In this document: positions 9,901-17,547 of the stretch, piece after piece
Layout of the letters: every line of letters starts with the position of its first letter
Numbering within the stretch: position 1 is the stretch's first letter
Source: CBDCWT01 sp965223305
Lineage (GTDB): Bacteria; Planctomycetota; Planctomycetia; Pirellulales; Pirellulaceae
Length of the DNA: 64,000 nt
Reading direction: 5' to 3'
NCBI GenBank assembly: GCA_965223305.1
Contig: CBDCWT010000074.1
Coordinates: 248,001-312,000 of the forward strand
Translations under genes and position numbers: made by a program
The notes under the pieces: model-generated
Told to the model about the DNA's origin: nothing
Databases searched by the model: none
What the model saw: the letters and a program-made list of their open reading frames with translations, nothing else

Positions 9901-10346
9901 ATCGCGACCAGCTGAGTCGTCGGTAGCGTCGAAAAGTGCTGGGTTGCGTAGACCAATTTTCCAGCCGGCGTCCAGGTCACCGGTTGTGATGATTCGGCTT
10001 CCACGGTGTGACGCTTCGGCCGCCCGCCGTCCAGCGGCATCGTATAGACTTCTGTGGGGCCTTCGTAGGTGGCCGCGAAAGCGACTGTCTTGCCGTCGGG
10101 GGACAGGCACGGACGAAGTTCGTCGCCCGCGTGGGAGGTCAAGCGGCGAGCATTTCCGCCTTCGAGACTGACCGTCCACAGATCACCCTCAGCAACAAAG
10201 ACAATCGTGTCGTCGTGAACCGCCGGGAAGCGGTAGTAGCCGCGATTCCCTTGTTCGTCGGCAAACAGCTGAGGTAAGCCGCTCGTTACGGCCAAGCAGC
10301 CAAGCATCCAGCGAATGGCAACTCTGTTTCTATTGGTGCTCGACAT
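6924..10346 (-). CDS. tricorn-like protease, S41 family
   Basis: 1140 residues. A signal peptide (about 1-29) is followed by PD40/WD40-like beta-propeller repeats (about 40-560), for example LSPDGKTVAFAATYEG and YPSDSKRIAYS-type blades. A charged linker (about 560-630) leads to the tricorn core domain (VREDWRQIFVDAWRLHRDYFYD), a PDZ-like region (GDLIEAINGQPV) and an S41 peptidase domain. The catalytic Ser is about residue 1025 in NEYTASDGEAF. H801 in LHTSVRGGD matches the catalytic His region of archaeal tricorn. Tricorn degrades peptides released by the proteasome. Secreted bacterial relatives are common, and here export is inferred. The linker holds a palindromic repeat insertion (see 8601-8653). 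The ribosome binding site is weak. Confidence 0.93.
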   Translation of the reverse strand: MSSTNRNRVAIRWMLGCLAVTSGLPQLFADEQGNRGYYRFPAVHDDTIVFVAEGDLWTVSLEGGNARRLTSHAGDELRPCLSPDGKTVAFAATYEGPTEVYTMPLDGGRPKRHTVEAESSQPVTWTPAGKLVYATQHFSTLPTTQLVAIDLETNGRRRIPLSQASDAAFAADGTIYFVRPRFHRQQVKRYQGGTARNIWKFREGDDEATLLTEEIAGEAHSPMWFDGRIYFITDTDGTMNIWSMDTEGRELRQHTEHSGWDVKSASLHHGRIVYRVGADLWKLDIDTGVQQRISIRLTSDLDQLRDKWVKDPLKQLSSAHLHPKGESVALVARGRLFVAPVGKGRLVRASREPGVRYRDAVFLPDGKRILTLSDESGEIEFWSLAARGLGPARQLTTDGAILKWRGYPSPDSKRIAYSDKNYDLWIVDVESGRPTLVSKNREGIRGIAWSPDSRWLVYGQVAFNTYTQLLLYNIEQQTTTELTSDRVNSLSPAWSHDGRWLYFLSDRGLLSVTAGPWGPRQPEPYFDEPMKLYRLAMRRGVRSPFQPPDELHVRQQQAKEAKTNVPSPRRGEGGRRPDEGGSQSEKLAHGAKTLTISSTKESPADKPAATDEDADGEQGSAAEDTPLQIDLDGIARRVKPLPVPRGNFRSLAAGEKALFWLDRDGDGTHLMSLPIGNKTSKLTKVAAGVGMYELSADRQKLLIRKGTRLYVVDAKASQAKLEDHRVDLSSWSFVLNVREDWRQIFVDAWRLHRDYFYDPAMHGVNWSRVRQKYEPLVDRVTTRSELSDLIGQMVAELSTLHTSVRGGDLREGADDVSVPTLGARLVRDENAGGYRIDYIYQSDPDYPSELSPLSDPDLEVQHGDLIEAINGQPVLSTIDPHLLLREQEGKQVLLQLKDVDAEESREVIVIPTDDEAALRYRDWEYTRRQHVERAGEGKLGYVHLQAMGRNNLTEWYRNFYPVFNRQGLIIDVRHNRGGNIDSIILEKLLRKAWFYWQGRVGKPYWNMQYAFRGHLVVLCNEYTASDGEAFAEGFRRLGLGQVIGTRTWGGEIWLTSSNRLSDGGIATAAEFGVYGPERKWLIEGHGVEPDVVVDNLPHATFRGQDAQLDAAIEHLQALIAQDPRDIPEPPVYPDKSFDYP
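8601..8653. repeat. palindromic intergenic repeat inside the tricorn-like coding sequence
   Basis: On the plus strand, a poly-C start and TCATCCGGCCTTCGGCCACC precede a perfect 9-bp stem, CTTCTCCCC (8630-8638) pairing with GGGGAGAAG (8642-8650). The same element in reverse orientation lies between genes at about 38469-38523. Here it keeps the reading frame and encodes the low-complexity piece NVPSPRRGEGGRRPDEGG in the linker between propeller and protease core. Confidence 0.85.
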
Positions 10347-10529
10347 GATCTAACTGCTCATCCGATTCGGTGGTTGATGGGGACGCCGACGCCAAGGGCA
10401 TCTCCATATTGTAGTCGGCGACCTGTTGGTCTCCATCTCTTCCTTTCTTCCGTCGACCTTGGACGTCGCAGGTTGGACGTTGGACACTCGCTGCGCCGGC
10501 AGCCGGGTGCGGCAAGAGAGTCACGCCGC

Positions 10530-10760
10530 CCTCGCCGCGTGATCATGTAGATCCTGTTCATTCTGTCTTTTTTTGACAGGATTGACATGATCGACAGGAT
10601 GACGGCCGAATGTGCTTGCGTGTTGTGGATCCACCGAAGATCGAAGACCAAACCACGAATCGCAAAAGCAGAAGTGCGTCGCGCCACACACGCCGCATGA
10701 TCATGTGGATCCTGTTCATCCTGTCTTTTCTTGACATGATTGACAGGATGACGGCTGAGT
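10530..10760. repeat. two copies of the GATCCTGTTCATTCTGTC / GACAGGAT inverted-repeat module
   Basis: The 10347-10902 gap holds no gene. Two copies of a module (about 10537-10603 and 10697-10754) read GCATGATCATGTGGATCCTGTTCATCCTGTC, a T-rich loop, then GACATGATTGACAGGATGACGGC. The same CCTGTTGATCCTGT / ACAGGATCAACAGGAT logic makes up the last quarter of the 251-bp repeat units at 14-17 kb and recurs near 38940. Confidence 0.75.
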
Positions 10761-10902
10761 GTCCTTGAGTGTCGTGGACTATCGAAGCCGGTGCTGTCTA
10801 CAGAAAGCTCTCCACTACGCTCGCCGACTGCCCGTCGATCCTTTACGATGAGGCCTTGCTGCGAGTCGCGATGTCATCTTGATCTTGCCCAGAGTTGTTG
10901 CC

Positions 10903-12219
10903 GTGTCCGAGCCGTCTGAACCAACGATCCGCGACCAGGGCAAGAACGGTCCGTCCGGTGGAGAGAACGGCCTGTTATGGACCGTGTGGTTCGTCTACGG
11001 AGCCTTCTACTTCTGTCGGACGAATATCTCAGCGGCCGTCCCGGGGCTCAAGGAGTCAGTCGAGGCGGGAGGCCTGGGATTGACCGCCACGGAAGTCAGC
11101 TACATTCTGGGGTCGACCAAGATCGCCTACGCCGCAGGGCAGTTGTTGAATGGGCAGCTCGCCGAACAAATCGCTCCTCGGAAACTGCTGGCACTCGGGA
11201 TGTTTGGCACGGCAGCCCTGAACTTGCTGTTCGGCTTCGGCACGGCTCTCTACTTCCTGATCTTCATCTGGGCACTTAACGGCTATTCGCAATCGCTCGG
11301 CTGGACCCCTTGCGTGCGGGTGTTGGCCAACTGGTTTCCCGTTCAGCGGCGCGGCAAGGTGATCGGTTTTGTGGGAACGGGCTATCAGGCCACGGCGGTC
11401 GCCACGTTCGTTGTTTCCGGTTTTGCCGCGCAGGCGTTTGGCTGGCAGGGCGCCTTGTGGGTCTCCGCAGGCATCATGGTCGTCTCAGCCGTCGTGATGT
11501 TACTGTTCCTCGAAGAACGTCCGCCAGAGCGGGACGCGGCCGGCGCGGATGGTATCGGGTCAGCTGGCCCCGCGGCCAAGAACGATCCACAGCATTCGGT
11601 GCTGCAGAATTTCTTGCTGACCATTTCCAACCCGAAACTGTGGTTGCTGGGCCTCTCGCTTGGGTTGCTCAATGCCTGCCGGTACGGATTTCTAGATTGG
11701 GGTTTGACGCATCTCAAGGAGGTCCAGGAGACCGGAGTGGGGACAGCTGCGTTGAAGTATGCCGTGCTGCCATTTGGAGCGATCGCCGGTTCGTATGTTG
11801 CCGGTTGGGCCACCGATCGCTTCTTCGGCAGCCGTCGCGCGCCGGTGACCTGCCTGCTGCTGGTCGGGCTTGCGTTGTTGAGTTTGGCATATGATACGGT
11901 GGCGCGCACGAGTGTTCCCGCGACGATCGTGCTGCTGGTGTTTATCGGTTTCTGCATCTACGGACCTCAGGTTCTACTGGTCGGGACGGCCCCAGCCGAT
12001 CTCGCGCGTCGCGGGACCTCTGCAGCGGCTGCCGGGTTCGTCAACTGCATGGGCTACGTCGGTGCCGCGTCGGGTGACTATTTCACAGGGCGCATGCTGG
12101 ACACCTACGGCTGGGAGAGGGCGATCGTTTTGTGGGCGGCCTGGGCGCTCGGTGCCGCGCTCGCTGCGGGTTTACTGTGGAATGCAACCGCCGATCGGAG
12201 CGGCGAAGAACGGGGCTAA
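10903..12219 (+). CDS. MFS transporter, organophosphate:phosphate antiporter (OPA)-like
   Basis: About 438 residues with twelve likely membrane segments. The start WTVWFVYGAFYFCRTNIS and the stretch NGYSQSLGWTPCVRVLANWFP resemble GlpT/UhpT-type OPA antiporters, which exchange organophosphates for phosphate. The central cytoplasmic loop (about 200-225) is charged, as usual for MFS proteins. The start is uncertain: a GTG at 10903 is given here, a TTG at 10879 is in frame, and neither has a strong ribosome binding site. It heads a three-gene plus-strand run with gaps of 15 and 1 bases, so a common transcript is likely. With a cytidylyltransferase-like gene next door, a phosphorylated or phosphonate substrate is a reasonable inference. 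Confidence 0.85.
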   Translation: MSEPSEPTIRDQGKNGPSGGENGLLWTVWFVYGAFYFCRTNISAAVPGLKESVEAGGLGLTATEVSYILGSTKIAYAAGQLLNGQLAEQIAPRKLLALGMFGTAALNLLFGFGTALYFLIFIWALNGYSQSLGWTPCVRVLANWFPVQRRGKVIGFVGTGYQATAVATFVVSGFAAQAFGWQGALWVSAGIMVVSAVVMLLFLEERPPERDAAGADGIGSAGPAAKNDPQHSVLQNFLLTISNPKLWLLGLSLGLLNACRYGFLDWGLTHLKEVQETGVGTAALKYAVLPFGAIAGSYVAGWATDRFFGSRRAPVTCLLLVGLALLSLAYDTVARTSVPATIVLLVFIGFCIYGPQVLLVGTAPADLARRGTSAAAAGFVNCMGYVGAASGDYFTGRMLDTYGWERAIVLWAAWALGAALAAGLLWNATADRSGEERG

Positions 12220-12234
12220 AGTCGGAGGCAAGAA

Positions 12235-13002
12235 GTGCGGGCCATCATCATCGGAGCTGGGCGCGGACGTCGGCTGATGCCGACAACCGCTAATTCGCCA
12301 AAGTGCTTCGCCGAAGTTAGCGGTAGGCGACTGCTCGACTGGACCGTCGATGCTTTTCGCCAAAACGACATCGACGAAATCGTGTTTATCGGTGGCTACC
12401 AAATCGAGCGCGTGCGCGAGGAATATCCGGATTTCACCTTTCGGCACAACACCGAGTGGGAAAATAACAACATCCTTGCCTCGTTGTTCTACGCAGAAGA
12501 CTTGATGGATGAACCGTTCGTTTGCTGCTACTCCGACATCCTCTTTACTCCCTCGATCGTCGAGCAGTTGTTAAGAAGCGATGCCGATATTTCGCTGGCC
12601 ACCGACAGCGAATGGCTGGTGCGGTACGAACACCGTACGGAACACCCCAGTGACGACGCGGAGAAGGTGACCGTTTCCAGCGGAGTCATCACCGAGATTC
12701 ACCGCGAGATTCCAGAGTCCGTTGCGCACGGCGAGTTCATTGGATTGACGAGATTCTCGGCCGCAGGAGCTGCCGCTTTTCGGCAGCACTACCACCAGCG
12801 GCGGGCAGAGTTCGCAGGTCGACCGTTCCGAGAAGCCGGGCTATTTGAAAAGGCATATCTGATCCACCTCCTACAGGACATGATTGAAGCGGGCCAGCGG
12901 ATGGTACATGTCGACACGCCTGGCGGTTACATCGAAGTCGACACGCAACAAGACTTCGAGTATGCCCGCCGCTTTTGGACGTCGCATCATTTGGAGAAAT
13001 GA
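12235..13002 (+). CDS. nucleotidyltransferase, phosphocholine/phosphonate cytidylyltransferase-like
   Basis: 255 residues starting at a GTG preceded by GGAGG about 6 bases upstream. The NTP-binding signature AIIIGAGRGRRLMPTTANSPK is at 3-23. IVFIGGYQIERV and WENNNILASLFYAEDL follow. The Asn-Asn-Ile element before a short helix is typical of LicC/AepC-like cytidylyltransferases that activate choline phosphate or aminoethylphosphonate. YSDILF is the likely metal-binding acidic motif and YIEVDTQQDFEYA the usual C-terminal Asp motif. It lies 15 bases after the OPA-like transporter and 1 base before the MetE-like gene. The nucleotide and acceptor are inferred. A MobA-like or sugar nucleotidyltransferase role is possible. 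Confidence 0.8.
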   Translation: MRAIIIGAGRGRRLMPTTANSPKCFAEVSGRRLLDWTVDAFRQNDIDEIVFIGGYQIERVREEYPDFTFRHNTEWENNNILASLFYAEDLMDEPFVCCYSDILFTPSIVEQLLRSDADISLATDSEWLVRYEHRTEHPSDDAEKVTVSSGVITEIHREIPESVAHGEFIGLTRFSAAGAAAFRQHYHQRRAEFAGRPFREAGLFEKAYLIHLLQDMIEAGQRMVHVDTPGGYIEVDTQQDFEYARRFWTSHHLEK

Positions 13003-13003
13003 G

Positions 13004-14071
13004 ATGCCGACCAAACCACTCTTTCCTGCATCGGTCATCGGTTCGCTGCCGCGTCCGACCTTCGTCAAGGACTTGCTCGCGAAGGGCGACGCGCTTCCTG
13101 ACAGCGAGTATCGGCGGCTGATGGGTTCTGCGATTCGTGCGGCGGTTGCCATGCAAGAAGCCGCCGGACTGGACGTGGTGTCCGACGGCGAGTGGTGGAG
13201 GAAGTCGTATATTGGCGTGATTGCAGAGCTCGCCCACGGGTTCGAGTTGAGCTTAAATCCCGCTGACGGCCGGCCGTGGACGGTTGTCGTCGACCGGCTG
13301 GCGCCGAAGCAGCCGGGCTTTATCGCCCGCGAAGTCTCCTTCCTCAGGACGCTGACCGATCGGCCCATTAAAGCCACGCTCCCAGCGCCCGCGTTGCTTG
13401 GCGAGCGGATGTGGGATCCGGCGGTGTCGTCCAAGGCCTATCCTACTCGCCAGGAGTTCGTTCACGATTGCATCCCGATCCTACGCCGCGAGATCGAGCT
13501 GCTGCGAGACGAGCAGGTGTCGATTGTCCAGATCGACGATCCGCATCTCTGTCTGTTTGTCGATCCAGGTGTGCGTGCCGGCTACGAGCAACCCGACCAG
13601 GCAGCGGACTTTGCAGTGGAGATGGACAATCAGCTCGTAGCAGGTACAACCGGCGTCCGTTTTGCCGTGCACCTTTGCCGCCGCGCTGGCGCCCGGGCCC
13701 GTGGCGAAGCACAGCACCAGGGCAGTTACGAACCGATCATGCCCCAGCTGAGGAGGCTTCAGGTTGGCCACATCACAATGGAGTTCACCACTCCCGGATC
13801 CGGTGAGATGTCCGTATTTCGCCAACTCCCCGAGCACGTCGAGATCGGGCTCGGCTGTGTGAGCTGCCTGCCGGGCGAAGTCGATTCGGTCGAGACCATC
13901 GTGAGCCGTGTGGAGCAAGCGCTCCAGCACGTGGCCCCCGAACGCATTACGCTGAATCCCGAGTGCGGCTTCGCCCCGGGTTCGGCTGCGGAAGTGAGCA
14001 TCGACGAGGTCTACGTCAAGCTGAAGAACGAAGTGGAAGCAGCGCGGCGCTTACGAGAGAAGTATGCGTAG
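13004..14071 (+). CDS. cobalamin-independent methionine synthase (MetE C-terminal domain)-like protein
   Basis: 355 residues from the ATG at 13004, one base after the previous stop, with GGAG 9 bases upstream. VIGSLPRP at about 9-16 is the standard opening of stand-alone MetE C-terminal barrels. Zinc ligands can be assigned: His and Cys in FAVHLCRR, Glu in HITMEFT, Cys in LNPECGFAP. The family transfers methyl groups to thiols and also includes epoxyalkane:coenzyme M transferases, so the thiol acceptor is not certain. With no N-terminal MetE half, it resembles archaeal-type MetE or an unassigned paralogue. Its tight linkage to a transporter and a cytidylyltransferase-like gene argues for a special pathway rather than general methionine synthesis. 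Confidence 0.85.
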   Translation: MPTKPLFPASVIGSLPRPTFVKDLLAKGDALPDSEYRRLMGSAIRAAVAMQEAAGLDVVSDGEWWRKSYIGVIAELAHGFELSLNPADGRPWTVVVDRLAPKQPGFIAREVSFLRTLTDRPIKATLPAPALLGERMWDPAVSSKAYPTRQEFVHDCIPILRREIELLRDEQVSIVQIDDPHLCLFVDPGVRAGYEQPDQAADFAVEMDNQLVAGTTGVRFAVHLCRRAGARARGEAQHQGSYEPIMPQLRRLQVGHITMEFTTPGSGEMSVFRQLPEHVEIGLGCVSCLPGEVDSVETIVSRVEQALQHVAPERITLNPECGFAPGSAAEVSIDEVYVKLKNEVEAARRLREKYA

Positions 14072-14908
14072 CCTCTTGGAGGAGACGGTTCTAAAGCGGA
14101 GTGCCCTTCCCGCCCGGTGCACCCGTCATGTACGGCGCTCGGGAGGGCGAGGCTCCCGCCGAGCCGCGATACGTCGGAGTGCTGGTAGCGGTGGGAACCG
14201 TGGGCTAACGCCCAGCGGCTGATTCGGATCCGTAGCCGAACTCGCCAGAGTTTGGCGGGCTGCCCATTCTGTTGATTCTGTAAATCCTGTCAAACAAGTA
14301 GAAGACAGGATCAACAGGATCAACAAGATGAAGGGACGGTTTCAATGCAGAGTACCCTTCTCGCTCGGTGTACCACTCGTGTACGGCGCTCGGGAGGGCG
14401 AGGCTCCTGCCGAGCCGCGGTACGTCGGAGTGCTGGTAGCGGTGGAAACCGTGGGCTAACGCCCAGCGGCTGATTCGGATCCGTAGCCGAACTCGCCAGA
14501 GTTTGGCGGGCTGGCCATTCTGTTGATCTTGTAAATCCTGTCGAACAAGCAGAAGACAGGATCAACAGGATCGACAAGATGAAGGAGACGGTTCTAATGC
14601 GGAGTGTCTTTCTCGCTCGGGTGTACCACTCGTGTACGGCGCTCGGGAGGGCGAGGCTCCTGCCGAGCCGCGGTACGTCGGAGTGCTGGTGGCGGTGGAA
14701 ACCGTGGGCTAACGCCAGCGGCTGATTCGGATCCGTAGCCGAACTCGCCAGAGTTTGGCCGGCTGGCCATTCTGTTGATCTTGTAAATTCTGTCGAACAA
14801 GCCGAAGACAGGATCAACAGGATCAACAAGATGGAGGAGACGGTTTCAATGCGGAGTGTCCTCCCGCTCGGTGTACCGGTCGTGTACGGCGCTCGGGAGG
14901 GCGAGGCT

Positions 14909-15111
14909 GGGGTGACGAAAACTTTGGACCACAACAGGCAGTGTCAAAAAGCAATTGCTATCGCAACATTTGGTGGGAGCAATGCATGCTAGTTGTCACA
15001 AAACCAATGCAATTCGAGGCAAACTCCTATACTGCGCCCGATAGCATCGAAGATGTTGGGACAAGTTCGCTCGGCGACTACCACATGTTGTGAAGAACGT
15101 TTCACCATCCC
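14909..15111. mobile_element. 203-bp MITE-like element with 11-bp target duplication
   Basis: The fourth repeat unit is interrupted by unrelated sequence. The flanking direct repeats AGGGCGAGGCT are identical (14898-14908 and 15112-15122). The element starts GGGGTGACGAAAAC and ends GTTTCACCATCCC, giving imperfect terminal inverted repeats (about 9 of 12 bases). It is too short for a transposase, so it would need one supplied in trans. Duplications of 10-12 bp suit IS4-family transposases, although its ends do not match the neighbouring IS4 copy. Confidence 0.8.
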
Positions 15112-15180
15112 AGGGCGAGGCTCCCGCCGAGCCGCGATACGTCGGAGTGCTGGTAGCGGTGGAAACCGTGGGCTAACGCC

Positions 15181-16671
15181 GAGCCCTTTCAAGCTAGCGA
15201 CTTCTTCTCTCGGATGACAGGCGTAGAATCACTTTGGTGTACGTTTTCGTAATCTGGCAGGAGGATGCAAATATGCGAGTCGCCGAAGTGTTTAAACGCT
15301 TTGAGAAGGAGAGTCCGATTTCGGTTATGGCCCGCACCACGCTTGAGCATGTTCTTGATAGCGATCGGCTCGATCGGCTCTTTGAGGAATATGCAGTCCA
15401 GCAGAAATGTGGAGATCTAGCGTTTTCGACGGTTGCCGACCTGATGGGACTGGTAGCAATCAAAGCAAAGCCGTCAGTCAATGCTGCGTACAAGCACCGA
15501 ACAAGAGAACAAGTCGGTGTGTCAATCGCCTCGATTTACAACAAACTGCAGGGTATCGAGCCTGCAGTCGGGCGGGCGATGGTTGCAGAGACTGCGCGGG
15601 ATCTACAGACGGTACTCGGATCGCTCAAGAAAGGCTTGCCTGCTTCATTTGTGAGCGGTTACAAGACTCGGATCATCGATGGCAATCACTTCGCAGGCAC
15701 GCAACATCGGATCGAAGAACTTCGCACCTTGGGGGCCGCGGCGCTGCCTGGTCAATGCATCCCCATTCTCGACCCCGACCATCGTTTGATACACGATGTA
15801 ATTCCTTGCGAAGACGGTCATGCTTCGGAATGCACCATGTTTCCCGAGATCCTTGAGTTGGTCGAGCCCAGTGAACTATGGATTGGAGACCGAAAGTTTG
15901 GCACCAAGACCATGATGATGGCGATGGCCTTGGAGAAGGAATCGCATTTCATCTTCCGTCACAGCTTGGGAAACGTGCCGGGATGGAAATCATGTGGCTC
16001 GAGAGTCAAGATCGGCAAGATAGGGGGCGACACGCTCTACGAACAATCGATTGAGATCGAGTTCCGCGGGCAGACGCTTAAGCTACGCCGCATCACGGTC
16101 AAGTTGTCCACACCGACGCGAAAGGGTGATAAGGAGATTCATCTTTTGACCAACTTGCCCAAGCGGGTTAAGGCTCGGCAAGTTACTTGTGCGTATCGCA
16201 AGCGATGGACGATCGAAACAGCATTTCAACAACTTGCCGAAGTGCTTCACTGTGAGATCGAAACGTTGGGCTATCCCAAAGCAGCGTTATTCAGCTTCTC
16301 CATGGGACTGATGATGTTCAATGTTCTGAGTGTGATTAAAACCGCAATCGCAGTTGGTCACGACAATCCGAAGATCGCGGAGGAAGTATCGACCTACTAC
16401 ATTGCACTTGAAATATCGGAAACGTGGTCAGGTTTTCGAATCGCATTGACCGACGAAGAATTCGCCAAGCTTGAGGGTAATCGAACGGCAGCACAACTTG
16501 CAGCCCGTTTACGATTCCTCGGCAAACAGGTGAACCTGAAGCGGTTTCTCAAGAGTAAACGTGGACCCAAGAAACCTCCGCCCAAAAGAAAATCCGGCAA
16601 TCGCGGAAATCACGTCGCAACAGCCCGCGTCCTCGCCAAAAGTCGAGGGAAGTACTAGCTTGAAAGGGCTC
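15181..16671 (+). mobile_element. IS4-family insertion sequence, 1491 bp, complete
   Basis: The ends are 17-bp perfect inverted repeats (GAGCCCTTTCAAGCTAG at 15181-15197 and its complement at 16655-16671). They are flanked by a 10-bp direct repeat GGCTAACGCC (15171-15180 and 16672-16681), which comes from the GTGGGCTAACGCCCAG module it landed in. One intact transposase fills the element, and its stop codon lies within the right inverted repeat. Perfect ends and target duplication suggest a recent, possibly active insertion. Confidence 0.96.
15273..16658 (+). CDS. IS4-family DDE transposase
   Basis: 461 residues from an ATG at 15273, preferred because AGGAGG lies 9 bases upstream. An in-frame upstream start at 15234 has no such site. 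The DDE residues fit IS4: Asp in TRIIDGNHF, Asp in LWIGDRKFG, and the Y-(2)-R-(3)-E signature in YRKRWTIETAFQQL. The C-terminus is strongly basic (KSKRGPKKPPPKRKSG). The frame is unbroken and the terminal repeats are present, so it should be competent. It catalyses cut-and-paste movement of the 1491-bp element. Confidence 0.95.
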   Translation: MRVAEVFKRFEKESPISVMARTTLEHVLDSDRLDRLFEEYAVQQKCGDLAFSTVADLMGLVAIKAKPSVNAAYKHRTREQVGVSIASIYNKLQGIEPAVGRAMVAETARDLQTVLGSLKKGLPASFVSGYKTRIIDGNHFAGTQHRIEELRTLGAAALPGQCIPILDPDHRLIHDVIPCEDGHASECTMFPEILELVEPSELWIGDRKFGTKTMMMAMALEKESHFIFRHSLGNVPGWKSCGSRVKIGKIGGDTLYEQSIEIEFRGQTLKLRRITVKLSTPTRKGDKEIHLLTNLPKRVKARQVTCAYRKRWTIETAFQQLAEVLHCEIETLGYPKAALFSFSMGLMMFNVLSVIKTAIAVGHDNPKIAEEVSTYYIALEISETWSGFRIALTDEEFAKLEGNRTAAQLAARLRFLGKQVNLKRFLKSKRGPKKPPPKRKSGNRGNHVATARVLAKSRGKY

Positions 16672-17451
16672 GGCTAACGCCCAGCGGCTGATTCGGATCC
16701 GTAGCCGAACTCGCCAGAGTTTGGCGGGCTGCCCATTCTGTTGATTCTGTAAATCCTGTCAAACAAGTAGAAGACAGGATCAACAGGATCAACAAGATGA
16801 AGGGACGGTTTCAATGCAGAGTACCCTTCTCGCTCGGTGTACCACTCGTGTACGGCGCTCGGGAGGGCGAGGCTCCTGCCGAGCCGCGATACGGCGACCT
16901 GCTGGCAACGGGGAAACCGTGGGCTAGCGCCCAGCGGCTGATTCGGATCCGTAGCCGAACTCGCCAGAGTTTGGCGGCCTGGCCACTCTGTTGATCTTGT
17001 AAATTCTGTCAAACAAGCAGAAGACAGGATCAACAGGATCGACAAGATGAAGGGACGGTTTCAATGCGGAGTGTCCTTCTCGCTCGGTGTACCGGTCGTG
17101 TACGGCGCTCGGGAGGGCGAGGCTCCTGCCGAGCCGCGATACGGCGACCTGCTGGCAACGGGGAAACCGTGGGCTAGCGCCCAGCGGCTGATTCGGATCC
17201 GTAGCCGAACTCGCCAGAGTTTGGCGGGCTGGCCATTCTGTTGATCTTGTAAATTCTGTCAAACAAGCCGAAGACAGGATCAACAGGATCGACAAGATGA
17301 AGGGATGGGAGGGCGAGGCTCCTGCCGAGCCGCGATACGGCGACGTGCTGGTAACGGGGGAACCGTGGGCTAACGCCCAGCGGCTGATGTTGCAGAATCG
17401 CGTTCGCTGGCGTGTTGATTCTGCAAGTTCTGTCGAACCGGCGTAACGAGG

Positions 17452-17498
17452 AGACGGGAAGCAGGAGCAGGAGCAGGAGACAGGAGCAGGAGCAGGAA
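17452..17498. repeat. GCAGGA hexamer microsatellite
   Basis: A run of AGCAGG/AGACAGG hexamers follows the tandem array. A second and longer array of the same hexamer lies at 45861-45936. The ABC permease gene ends at 17548, so this lies just beyond its 3' end. Confidence 0.8.
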
Positions 17499-17547
17499 AA
17501 TGGGGTGGTTACCGAGGTTGGCGAGGTGAGGACTGCAGTCTCTTCGG

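Larger units (their letters stand above)
14076..17440. repeat. tandem array of seven about 251-bp units, split by two insertions
   Basis: Using the anchor GCTCGGGAGGGCGAGGCT, full copies sit at 14136, 14388, 14641, 14891, 16857 and 17107, with a shortened seventh copy near 17308. Spacing is 250-253 bases. The 1966-base gap between copies 4 and 5 becomes 251 after removing the MITE-like element and IS4 element with one target duplication each. Every unit strings together four modules that also occur singly elsewhere: GGGAGGGCGAGGCTCCTGCC, AACCGTGGGCTAACGCCCAG, GTAGCCGAACTCGCCAGAG and an inverted ACAGGATCAACAGGAT pair. No coding role is apparent. Confidence 0.92.

Noticed and set aside
14320..14934. 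204-residue minus-strand ORF across the tandem array
   Set aside because: It encodes only repeat modules, and similar frames arise in each unit. There is no ribosome binding site.
14076..17440. CRISPR array
   Set aside because: Units of 251 bp are tandem with no unique spacers, and no cas gene is present.
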